In this document: positions 1 to 5,256 of the stretch, piece after piece
Numbering within the stretch: the stretch's first letter is position 1
Layout: each line of letters begins with the position of its first letter
NCBI GenBank assembly: GCA_964354365.1
Contig: CAYGZM010000194.1
Coordinates: forward strand, 1 to 6,199
Length of the DNA: 6,199 nucleotides
Direction of reading: 5' to 3'
Source of the DNA: CAYGZM01 sp964354365
GTDB taxonomy: Bacteria; Planctomycetota; Phycisphaerae; Sedimentisphaerales; Anaerobacaceae
The notes under the pieces: model-generated
What the model saw: only the letters and a program-made list of their open reading frames with translations
What the model was told of the DNA's origin: nothing
Databases searched by the model: none
Program-made: the position numbers and the translations under genes

Positions 1-21
1 TTCAACAATATAGGTCTTAAC

Positions 22-35
22 CTGCAATTTTGCAG
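22..35. promoter_or_regulatory. Short palindrome upstream of rpmE
   Basis: CTGCAATTTTGCAG is a perfect inverted repeat with 5-6 bp arms, lying 24 nt before the rpmE start codon and 7 nt before its ribosome binding site. It could be an operator or a small leader hairpin, since L31 genes are often regulated. Nothing else in the 50-nt leader supports a specific regulator, and the upstream gene is outside the window, so chance is possible. Confidence 0.2.
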
Positions 36-59
36 AACTCATAAAGGGAAGTGATAGCC

Positions 60-293
60 ATGAAAAAAGAGATACATCCAAAATACGATAAGGTAGTGGT
101 TCATTGCGGCTGTGGGAACACATTCGAGACGCGCAGCACAACCAAGGAAATCCACGCAGAGATTTGCTCGATGTGTCATCCGTTCTATACCGGCAAGCAG
201 AAATACGTTGATACGGCCGGTCGAATAGAGCGATTCCAGAAGAAATACGGCACAAGTTACTTAAAGAAGAGCGAAAAAGACCAGAAGCGATAG
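60..293 (+). CDS. rpmE: 50S ribosomal protein L31, zinc-binding (C+) form
   Basis: Encodes a 77-residue ribosomal protein L31, a small component of the large subunit that contributes to the bridge between the subunits. The opening MKKEIHPKY and the following VVVHCGCGNTFETRST are family hallmarks. Four cysteines (C16, C18, C36, C39) make the CxC...CxxC zinc ribbon, so this is the zinc-containing form rather than the cysteine-free paralogue used in zinc starvation. The ATG at 60 is preferred over the in-frame GTG at 51 because AAAGGGA at 43-49 is correctly spaced for the ATG but only 1 nt from the GTG. The length is normal, with a lysine-rich tail. It lies 102 nt upstream of prfA, a recurrent arrangement in bacteria, which fits a translation gene cluster. 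Confidence 0.95.
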   Translation: MKKEIHPKYDKVVVHCGCGNTFETRSTTKEIHAEICSMCHPFYTGKQKYVDTAGRIERFQKKYGTSYLKKSEKDQKR

Positions 294-340
294 TTTTTTT
301 GGCCGGTCAAAGTAGCGTTTAGCGTTCGGCCGATATTTTC

Positions 341-374
341 GCGGGGCCGAGACAGGCTATCCGCTATTTTTTTT
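341..374 (+). terminator. Possible intrinsic terminator or attenuator between rpmE and prfA
   Basis: GCGGGGCC (341-348) can pair with GGCT and CCGC (355-358 and 361-364) around a GAGACA loop, giving about 8 base pairs including one G-T wobble and a two-base bulge. Two bases later a run of eight T begins (367-374). This is the shape of a rho-independent terminator, though the stem is imperfect. It would uncouple or attenuate prfA relative to rpmE. A second T-run directly after the rpmE stop (294-300) has no good stem in front of it. Confidence 0.4.
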
Positions 375-395
375 GGCTCTGAGCGGACTACTACA

Positions 396-1484
396 ATGGC
401 TGAGAAGACGGGCAGTTTGCTCGCAAAACTCGATGAGCTTGAGGCGCGTTTTTGCCGGATTGAGCAGGAGATTTGCGACCCTGCAATCGTGGGTGATTCC
501 GCCAGGGTGGTCGCACTTTCCAAGGAGAAGGGGAAGCTGAAATCCCTCGTTTCGAAGTACCGTCAGTACAAGGCGGCGCTATCCGGCATCGGGGACGCGG
601 AGCGGATGGTGAATGACGGCGCGCTCGACGAAGACTTCAGGGCGCTGGCGCGGGAGGAGCTCCAGCAGCTCGAGGGAAAAAGGAATGCGCTGCTCGAGGA
701 GATGCAGGACACGCTATTGATGGCTGACGATATGAATATCGATGCGGTCATAATGGAGGTGCGTGCAGGGACCGGGGGCGAGGAGGCGGCTTTGTTCGCT
801 CGCGATTTGTACAATATGTACATCAGGTACGCCGACAGCCGCAAGTGGAAGGTTGAGCAGCTTGACTTTAGTGTGACGGAGATGGGGGGATTTCGTGAGG
901 TCATATTCAGCGTCAAAGGGCCGGGGGCGTGGTCTGAATTAGGGTACGAAGGCGGGGGCCATCGTGTCCAGCGTGTGCCGGAGACGGAATCGCAGGGCAG
1001 GATCCACACGTCGGCGGCAACGGTGGCGGTGCTTGCCGAGCCGGAAGAGCTGGAAATTGAGATATTGCCGAACGACGTTATCGAGCACGTCAGCAGGGCG
1101 GGCGGCCCCGGCGGTCAAAACGTCAACAAGGTGAGCAGTGCAATCAGGCTCGAACACATCCCGACTGGGATCACGGTCAGTATGCGGGATGAAAAGAGCC
1201 AGCATAAGAACCGCGCCAAGGCGTGGCGCGTCCTGCGGAGCAGGATTTACGAGCATTTTGAGGGCGAAAAGAGGGCCCAGCGTGATTCGCAGCGCAAGAT
1301 AATGATCGGCTCGGGCGACCGGTCTCAAAAGATCAGGACGTACAATTACCCGCAGAACCGCGTGACGGACCATAGAATCAACTTATCGCTCTACAACTTG
1401 GACAGGATAATGACCGGCGATATGGGCGAGCTGATTGCGGCACTGAAAGAATACGACAAGCAGCAAAGGCTGAAAAACCTTTGA
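396..1484 (+). CDS. prfA: Peptide chain release factor 1
   Basis: A 362-residue class I release factor that recognises UAA and UAG in the ribosomal A site and triggers hydrolysis of peptidyl-tRNA. The N-terminal helical domain (about 1-100) is followed by the codon-recognition domain. Its tripeptide anticodon is P195-E196-T197 in VPETESQGRIHTSAAT, a PxT motif of the RF1 type (PAT in E. coli), not the SPF of RF2. The catalytic GGQ is at residues 239-241 in RAGGPGGQNVNKV; its glutamine is the usual target of the PrmC methyltransferase. The C-terminal YNYPQNRVTDHRINLSLYNLD block is also typical. Length is normal (about 360). No strong Shine-Dalgarno precedes ATG 396, only a weak GAG at 381-383. 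No prmC follows: the stop codon is 8 nt from a heptamer repeat array. Confidence 0.97.
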   Translation: MAEKTGSLLAKLDELEARFCRIEQEICDPAIVGDSARVVALSKEKGKLKSLVSKYRQYKAALSGIGDAERMVNDGALDEDFRALAREELQQLEGKRNALLEEMQDTLLMADDMNIDAVIMEVRAGTGGEEAALFARDLYNMYIRYADSRKWKVEQLDFSVTEMGGFREVIFSVKGPGAWSELGYEGGGHRVQRVPETESQGRIHTSAATVAVLAEPEELEIEILPNDVIEHVSRAGGPGGQNVNKVSSAIRLEHIPTGITVSMRDEKSQHKNRAKAWRVLRSRIYEHFEGEKRAQRDSQRKIMIGSGDRSQKIRTYNYPQNRVTDHRINLSLYNLDRIMTGDMGELIAALKEYDKQQRLKNL

Positions 1485-1492
1485 GGGCTACA

Positions 1493-1583
1493 GACTCAAG
1501 ACTCAAGACTCAAGACTCAAGACTCAAGACTCAAGACACAAGACTCAAGATGCCAGACACAAGAGACAAGAGACAGGGCTCAA
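1493..1583 (+). repeat. 13-unit heptamer tandem array, left arm of cassette
   Basis: Thirteen consecutive 7-bp units in perfect phase. The first six are identical GACTCAA; then come GACACAA, GACTCAA, GATGCCA, GACACAA, GAGACAA, GAGACAG and GGCTCAA. Divergence increases toward the four-helix-bundle gene, and the last unit runs straight into its ribosome binding site (GGAGG at 1584-1588). Identical units at the outer edge suggest recent slippage or expansion there. Positions 1534-1550 are the perfect reverse complement of 2033-2049 in the right array. A reading frame runs through the array, but it only encodes repetitive RLKTQDS-like sequence and is probably not a protein. Confidence 0.95.
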
Positions 1584-1594
1584 GGAGGAACCAT

Positions 1595-1845
1595 ATGGGC
1601 AGAGATTTTAAGAACATAAAGGCGTGGAAATATGCTGATGACTTAGGAAGGAGTATCTCCATTCTCTATACGTCGCCAGAGGTTCTATAGCAGAGACAGA
1701 ATATCTTCTGCATCTTGCAAACCGCCTTGGCTATCTGCCTGCCGACCAGTATAAGGAATTGGAAGCTGTAAGAGCAACGGCGGCGAAGACATTGCACGGT
1801 CTTGTAGCGGCGGTAGAAAAAGAGGCGATCGTGGGCAAAGACTAA
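1595..1845 (+). pseudogene. Four-helix-bundle protein (23S rRNA IVS-protein family), internally deleted and frameshifted
   Basis: The gene begins well: an AGGAGG-type site (GGAGG 1584-1588) six bases before ATG 1595, then MGRDFKNIKAWKYADDLG, which is the family's N-terminal signature. The frame then leaves the family and stops at 1688-1690 after 31 codons. From 1651 a different frame resumes the family: EYLHSLYVARGSIAETEY, then LLHLANRLGYL and a helical tail ending in GKD, stop at 1843-1845. The expected middle (end of helix 1, the SIPSNIAEG-like segment and most of helix 2, about 40 residues) is absent. The junction lies near 1646-1650. Intact family members are about 115-130 residues. They occur inside 23S rRNA insertions and as free-standing genes, and resemble the DGR accessory protein Avd. 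No reverse transcriptase is present here. The gene looks inactive; a sequencing error alone would not explain the missing segment. Confidence 0.85.
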
Positions 1846-1889
1846 CGTCTGTACAAGTTCTGCGAAACGCGAGTCTTACCCCGAAAACG

Positions 1890-1920
1890 AGCCTGTTCTG
1901 GCCTTTAGCCAGAAGGGGCT
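1890..1920. repeat. Imperfect 11-bp hairpin in cassette tail
   Basis: TTCTGGC (1896-1902) and GCCAGAA (1908-1914) form a perfect 7-bp stem around CTTTA. Beyond a 2x2 internal loop, AGCC (1890-1893) pairs with GGCT (1917-1920). There is no T-run after it, so it does not look like a terminator. It may be a structural part of the cassette. Confidence 0.6.
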
Positions 1921-1985
1921 TACTGGGCTTGGAAAAAGACCTGTTCAAAGAGCTGGAAATCAAGGCTGCCTTGAGAAAGCGTGCT

Positions 1986-2002
1986 CATTGCGTTAAGCAA
2001 TG
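1986..2002. repeat. 6-bp hairpin next to right heptamer array
   Basis: CATTGC (1986-1991) and GCAATG (1997-2002) pair around GTTAA. The hairpin sits 11 nt before the right heptamer array. Its role is unknown, and a 6-bp stem could be chance. Confidence 0.4.
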
Positions 2003-2013
2003 AAGGTCTATGG

Positions 2014-2055
2014 TCAAGTCTTGAGTCCGGTGTCTTGAGTCTTGTGTCTGGGGTC
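2014..2055 (-). repeat. Inverted heptamer array, right arm of cassette
   Basis: Six 7-bp units in phase that read, on the minus strand, GACCCCA, GACACAA, GACTCAA, GACACCG, GACTCAA and GACTTGA. This is the same family as the left array but in opposite orientation. Positions 2033-2049 are the exact reverse complement of 1534-1550 (17 bp). The two arrays can therefore act as terminal inverted repeats or pair in RNA around the broken four-helix-bundle gene. The array ends 7 nt before the start codon of the next gene. Confidence 0.92.
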
Positions 2056-2062
2056 TTGTGCA

Positions 2063-3145
2063 ATGAAAGTCGTTGTTACCGGAATGGTCGGCGTTGATAA
2101 GAAGAGTTACCTTGAAAAGGTGTGTCAATACGCCGGGGGAGAGGGGAGGGAAGTCCTGCTGTGCAACGTCGGGGATATGATGTACGCCGAGGCGCCCGAC
2201 GTTCCGCCGGGCAAGATTCTGGACATCTCGATGAAAAGGCTAAGCTCGCTCCGGCGCAGCGTGTTCAAGGACATCATCGTCAAGGCGCGGACGGCGCCGA
2301 ATCTGATAGTCAATACTCACGCGACTTTTCGGTGGCGGCACGGGCTGTTCCCTGCGGTGGATTTCGACCAGATGCGCCGGCTCGACGCCGATATGTATAT
2401 TTGCCTGATTGATGGCGTAAGCGTGCTGCACACGCGGCTGCTCGCCGAGCACGCCATCGAGCACACCTTGAAAGACCTGATTGTCTGGCGGGAGGAGGAG
2501 ATTATCGGGACGGAAATGCTCTGCAAGGGTATTGATGAGGGCATCCCGTTCTACTGCCTTGCCCGCGGCTGCGAATTCGAGACCATAGAAACCTTCCATA
2601 AGCTTGTCTTCGGCAGTCAAAACAGGAGGGCATATCTGAGCTTTCCGATGACCGCGGTCGGCGGTATGCAAGGGGTGAAGAGAGAGATCGACGAATTCAG
2701 GCGGCTGATGAAGCAGTTGTTTATCTGCTTCGATCCGGGCGATTTGGAGGAGTCGTTCCTTCCGCAGTACGCCCGGCAGGCGGCGGAAGAAGGGCTTGAC
2801 TATGTGGAGGTCCCGGCGCTCGGTCGGAAGATACGATTGGACCTGGGCGAGGTTCGGCAGATCGAGCGGGATATTAACAGCCAGATATATGCCCGCGATT
2901 TTATGCTGATCGACCAGTCGGACATGATAATCAGCTTCATTCCGACCCTGCCGGACGGCCGGGCCGCGATATCCAGCGGGGTCGAAAGAGAGCTGCAGCA
3001 CGCCCACGAGGCGGCTAAAGAGGTCTATGTCATCTGGACGGCGGGGCAACATCCTTCAGTGTTTGTCACACAAACTGCAACAAAGGTCTTTCCGGATGCC
3101 AAAAACGCGATAGAATTCTTCAAAAAGAAAGACTACATAATATAA
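2063..3145 (+). CDS. P-loop (adenylate-kinase-like) protein with C-terminal nucleoside deoxyribosyltransferase-like domain
   Basis: A 360-residue soluble protein. The N-terminus MKVVVTGMVGVDKKSYL resembles the first strand and phosphate-binding loop of adenylate-kinase-like NTPases, but the Walker A motif is degenerate: D12 replaces the usual glycine, although K13 and S15 remain. Residues 1-185 follow a kinase-like pattern, including INVxTH-like LIVNTHATFRWRHG (81-94) and DADMYICLIDG (108-118). A second domain starts near R189 (RAYLSFPM) and ends with LIDQSDMIISFIP, then SSGVERELQHAHEAAKEVYVIW. This Rossmann-type Asp plus GVxxEL pattern recalls nucleoside 2-deoxyribosyltransferase-like proteins (E308/E310 candidate catalytic residues). 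Function is not known; nucleotide handling is inferred. ATG 2063 matches the protein's natural beginning; an in-frame TTG at 2042 lies inside the repeat array. No good Shine-Dalgarno is present, only GGGG at 2050-2053. Confidence 0.85.
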   Translation: MKVVVTGMVGVDKKSYLEKVCQYAGGEGREVLLCNVGDMMYAEAPDVPPGKILDISMKRLSSLRRSVFKDIIVKARTAPNLIVNTHATFRWRHGLFPAVDFDQMRRLDADMYICLIDGVSVLHTRLLAEHAIEHTLKDLIVWREEEIIGTEMLCKGIDEGIPFYCLARGCEFETIETFHKLVFGSQNRRAYLSFPMTAVGGMQGVKREIDEFRRLMKQLFICFDPGDLEESFLPQYARQAAEEGLDYVEVPALGRKIRLDLGEVRQIERDINSQIYARDFMLIDQSDMIISFIPTLPDGRAAISSGVERELQHAHEAAKEVYVIWTAGQHPSVFVTQTATKVFPDAKNAIEFFKKKDYII

Positions 3146-3172
3146 GGAGTGAGAATTTGTAACTTTAAATCC

Positions 3173-3201
3173 TTGCATAAATGAAATATTTTGGTTATTT
3201 T
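3173..3201 (+). promoter_or_regulatory. Weak sigma-70-like promoter candidate for hicBA
   Basis: TTGCAT (3173-3178) and TATTTT (3196-3201) are separated by 17 nt in a markedly AT-rich gap upstream of hicB. Matches to consensus are only partial (3 of 6 and 4 of 6). The candidate rests on the spacing, the AT-rich context and the expectation that a toxin-antitoxin pair has its own promoter. Confidence 0.25.
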
Positions 3202-3238
3202 AAGTTGTCCATTATTGCCAAAAAATGAGGAGTATATT

Positions 3239-3463
3239 ATGAGACAGTTCAAAATCGTTGTAGAAAAGCACCCTGACGGGTATGTAGCGTATCCATTGGG
3301 ACTCAAGGGAGTCGTAGTTGGGCAGGGAGATAGCTACGAAGAGGCCCTTTCTGACGTGAATTCTGCAATTCGTTTTCATATCGAGACTTTTGGAAAAGAA
3401 GTATTAGAGGTAGAACCACAAATCATTGAGGCTTTCGTTGCTGAAACTGGAGTGGAAGTTTGA
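3239..3463 (+). CDS. hicB: HicB-family antitoxin (short form)
   Basis: A 74-residue HicB-like antitoxin with the partial RNase H fold that binds and blocks its HicA partner. The strand-rich start FKIVVEKHPDGYVAYPLGLKG and the following GDSYEEALSDVNSAIRFHIE helix are typical (HicB-like/UPF0150). ATG 3239 is chosen because GAGGAG (3227-3232) lies 6 nt upstream; an in-frame upstream TTG at 3191 has no such site. The protein stops soon after the RNase H-like core, so no ribbon-helix-helix or helix-turn-helix DNA-binding domain is visible. It may not repress its own promoter by itself. The stop codon overlaps the hicA start by one base. Order is antitoxin before toxin, the reverse of the E. coli pair. 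Confidence 0.9.
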   Translation: MRQFKIVVEKHPDGYVAYPLGLKGVVVGQGDSYEEALSDVNSAIRFHIETFGKEVLEVEPQIIEAFVAETGVEV

Positions 3464-3702
3464 TGGCAAAGTTCCCGGTCGATGCGCCCAAGCGAAAGGT
3501 AGTAAAGGCGTTAAAAAGTTTGGGTTTTCAGCCCGTAAGGGAGAAAGAGCATATCTCAATGGTGCGTGAAAATCCCGACGGAAGTAAAACCCCCCTGACT
3601 ATGCCAAATCATCCGAAAATAAAAGCCTCTACACTAAGAACAATTTGCACCCAATCGGGAATTACAAGAGACGAGTTTTTGGCGGTTTACAGAAAAGCAT
3701 AA
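3463..3702 (+). CDS. hicA: HicA-family mRNA interferase toxin
   Basis: A 79-residue HicA-like toxin with a double-stranded-RNA-binding-like fold that cleaves mRNA when freed from HicB. Visible features are the N-terminal helix (KRKVVKALKSLGFQPV), the probable catalytic histidine H30 in REKEHISMVRENPDG, the basic strand KTPLTMPNHPKIKASTLRTI, and the closing GITRDEFLAVYRK, all in family order. Many relatives have GSHH where this one has EKEHIS, so only one histidine remains. The start is ATG 3463, overlapping the hicB stop (TGATG) by one base; TTG 3460 is also in frame but less likely. The overlap implies translational coupling, which keeps antitoxin and toxin synthesis linked. Confidence 0.9.
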   Translation: MAKFPVDAPKRKVVKALKSLGFQPVREKEHISMVRENPDGSKTPLTMPNHPKIKASTLRTICTQSGITRDEFLAVYRKA

Positions 3703-3871
3703 ACCTGACAATAGCGATGAGCATGGTGGTCGTCGGCTTCGGTTTGTTGCTTGTTAAGCATATCGGACAGCGGCCGCCTTTTCAGTCACTGCAAGGTCTG
3801 CGAGATACGAAAATGCGGAAGAGAAAAGGCCGTCGCAAACTGCGCATATCCGGACTAAGGACAAATAAAAA
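3703..3871. other. Intergenic region after hicBA with diverged repeats
   Basis: No convincing gene is seen. A frame overlapping hicA runs through to 3875 but lacks its own ribosome binding site and recognisable homology. The stretch holds an inverted pair GCCTTTTC (3776-3783) and GAAAAGGC (3823-3830) and a near-direct repeat GCATATCGGAC (3759-3769) and GCATATCCGGAC (3844-3855). These may be remnants of an insertion boundary, but they are short. Confidence 0.35.
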
Positions 3872-4465
3872 TTGAAAGCAGATGAATATATCGTACTTGC
3901 TTTAATTATGACAAACCTTGCTGCCGGTTTTGGTGTAGCTATCCCTATCACTCGCGGGATCAGGAAAATGACCGGTGGGACGAACAAATTTTCTCGCTAC
4001 TTTGCGACGCTTGTCGCAATCTATTTTGCTGAATGTGTCGCTTTTGCCGCAGGGATGTGTACGCAGGCCTTCAGCATTGGGTTAGGTTTTGTATGGGGCA
4101 TTATTTTCGGTTTGTGGCTGCGAGATTTCGGACCGGCAAAAGAAGTCTTGAAAACCGCTTTTTTAGTGTCCCTGTACGGCTGCCTGCCAACCTGTTCTTT
4201 CGCTGTCATCCTGTCTTGCGCCTGGGTAATCAGCGGCAATTCACTTCTGAATGTCGTGCAGGCATATAAGTTTGGCATCCCGCAGTTCGTCCCATGGCCT
4301 TTCAATACGGTGCTCGGCTTCTGTGTCGGTCTGGCAACAGGAACAATTTTGCTTAAAACAGCAATAACAACAGGCACAGTCAGCATACTTATCCGCCGCG
4401 GGCAAAACCCGGCGGTGGCCAACCATTTAGAAAAAAGGACACAGAATGGCGACCGTGACAAATGA
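3872..4465 (+). CDS. Multi-pass membrane protein of unknown function
   Basis: A 197-residue hydrophobic protein that I do not recognise. Five likely membrane segments can be read: about 6-26, 42-62, 66-83, 94-120 and 143-166, with basic loops such as RGIRK (29-32 region) and a charged hydrophilic C-terminus (173-197). It has several cysteines in or near membrane segments (C55, C63, C104, C108, C116) and no signal-peptide cleavage site that stands out. The start is uncertain: TTG 3872 has AAGGA 10 nt upstream and gives the full first helix, while ATG 3908 would cut into that helix. The last 20 nt overlap deoC, so the two are probably co-transcribed and translationally coupled. That hints at a shared condition of expression but does not show a role in nucleoside uptake. 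Confidence 0.7.
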   Translation: MKADEYIVLALIMTNLAAGFGVAIPITRGIRKMTGGTNKFSRYFATLVAIYFAECVAFAAGMCTQAFSIGLGFVWGIIFGLWLRDFGPAKEVLKTAFLVSLYGCLPTCSFAVILSCAWVISGNSLLNVVQAYKFGIPQFVPWPFNTVLGFCVGLATGTILLKTAITTGTVSILIRRGQNPAVANHLEKRTQNGDRDK

Positions 4466-5144
4466 AAAACAATTAGCAGATTGTATTGACCATACGCTGC
4501 TCAGTGCCACGGCGACGAGTGAGCAGATAAAGCAGTTGTGCGAGGAGGCGAAGGAGTGGGGGTTCTATGCGGCTTGCGTCAATCCGCGATGGGTGGATTT
4601 GGCGGCTGATGAATTGCAGGGCTCTGGCGTCAAGGTTGCTTGCGCAATCAGTCTGCCGCTTGGGGCCGATTCGACCAAAATCAAGGTTGCCCAGGCTAAG
4701 GACGCCATTTTTGCCGGGGCGGACGAGATTGATATGGTCGCGGATTTGGCGGCGATAGTTGAGGAGGATTCTAAATATCTGTCGGATCAGTTACGGTCGG
4801 TGCTGAAGGTTTGCCGGTCGATGAGTCCTGTGGTTTTGCTCAAGGTGATAATCGAATCGGGTGCGCTCGACCGCGTACAGAAGATATTCGCCTGTCAAAT
4901 CGCGCAGCAGGCCGGGGTCGATTTCATAAAGACGAGCACGGGGATGCATCCGGCCGGCGGTGCGACCGTCGGGGACATAAAGCTGATTAAGGAAATGGCG
5001 CCAAGCTGCAAGATAAAGGCGGCCGGCGGAATAAAGACCGCAAGACAGGCGATTGAAATGTTGGAGGCTGGGGCCGAGAGGATAGGCGCTTCTTCGGGCG
5101 TACAGATAATGGAAGAGTTGAAGGTTGGGCAAAAGCAGCGATAA
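4446..5144 (+). CDS. deoC: Deoxyribose-phosphate aldolase
   Basis: A 232-residue class I aldolase that splits 2-deoxyribose 5-phosphate into glyceraldehyde 3-phosphate and acetaldehyde, the last step of deoxynucleoside catabolism in the cytosol. The TIM-barrel motifs are all present: CIDHTLL (13-19), FYAACVNPRWV (40-50), DEIDMV with proton-relay D96, the Schiff-base lysine K162 in DFIKTSTG, and K191 in KIKAAGGIKT. These correspond to E. coli D102, K167 and K201. The phosphate-binding end RIGASSGVQIMEEL is intact, and length fits the short bacterial form. AAAGGA at 4434-4439 lies 6 nt before ATG 4446. No thymidine or purine nucleoside phosphorylase or deoB is in the window, so this is not the classical deo operon. 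The neighbouring NDT-like fusion protein could conceivably feed the same pathway. Confidence 0.96.
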   Translation: MATVTNEKQLADCIDHTLLSATATSEQIKQLCEEAKEWGFYAACVNPRWVDLAADELQGSGVKVACAISLPLGADSTKIKVAQAKDAIFAGADEIDMVADLAAIVEEDSKYLSDQLRSVLKVCRSMSPVVLLKVIIESGALDRVQKIFACQIAQQAGVDFIKTSTGMHPAGGATVGDIKLIKEMAPSCKIKAAGGIKTARQAIEMLEAGAERIGASSGVQIMEELKVGQKQR

Positions 5145-5234
5145 GAAAAAGTCGCCCCGGGCGTGGGTAATAGGTCCTGCGTATGCGAAATACGAAACAA
5201 ATCCGAATGGCCAGAGAGCAGAACTCAAGAAGAG

Positions 5235-5256
5235 ATTGCTTCGCTTCGCTCGCAAT
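5235..5256. repeat. Palindromic dispersed-repeat element at pabB start
   Basis: ATTGC (5235-5239) and GCAAT (5252-5256) flank TTCGCTTCGCTC. On the minus strand this gives the familiar GTCATTGCGAGCGAAGCGAAG sequence, whose spurious translation ASEAKQS recurs in many bacterial annotations. I recognise it as a widespread dispersed palindromic repeat; copy number in this genome cannot be seen here. The right arm overlaps the ATG at 5255. Confidence 0.75.

Larger units (their letters stand above)
1846..2003 (+). other. Cassette tail: open frame fragment without a start codon
   Basis: Between the broken four-helix-bundle gene and the right array, one frame stays open to a TGA at 2001-2003. Its last part reads LEKDLFKELEIKAALRKRAH, a plausible charged amphipathic C-terminus. 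No convincing ATG or GTG or ribosome binding site introduces it. It may be the remnant of a captured gene end, or chance. The two hairpins in the same stretch are listed separately. No protein product is claimed. Confidence 0.25.

Noticed and set aside
1481..1690. A 69-codon open frame running through the heptamer array into the four-helix-bundle N-terminus
   Set aside because: Its first 38 codons are only the translated 7-bp repeat; the strong ribosome binding site and the family signature both place the start at 1595.
1493..2055. CRISPR array or diversity-generating retroelement
   Set aside because: Units are 7-bp tandem repeats without spacers, and there is no reverse transcriptase, template repeat or variable repeat; only the distant Avd resemblance of the four-helix-bundle family points that way.
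2014..2062. Rho-independent terminator for the cassette
   Set aside because: The array has no GC-rich stem followed by a T-run; the inverted relation is with the distant left array.
2240..3052. Long open frame on the minus strand (270 codons)
   Set aside because: It is the antisense shadow of the P-loop/NDT-like gene; no ribosome binding site or recognisable domain, and the plus-strand frame has clear motifs.
3645..3875. Possible 76-codon basic protein between hicA and the membrane protein
   Set aside because: Its start lies inside hicA in another frame with no ribosome binding site, and its sequence is not recognisable.
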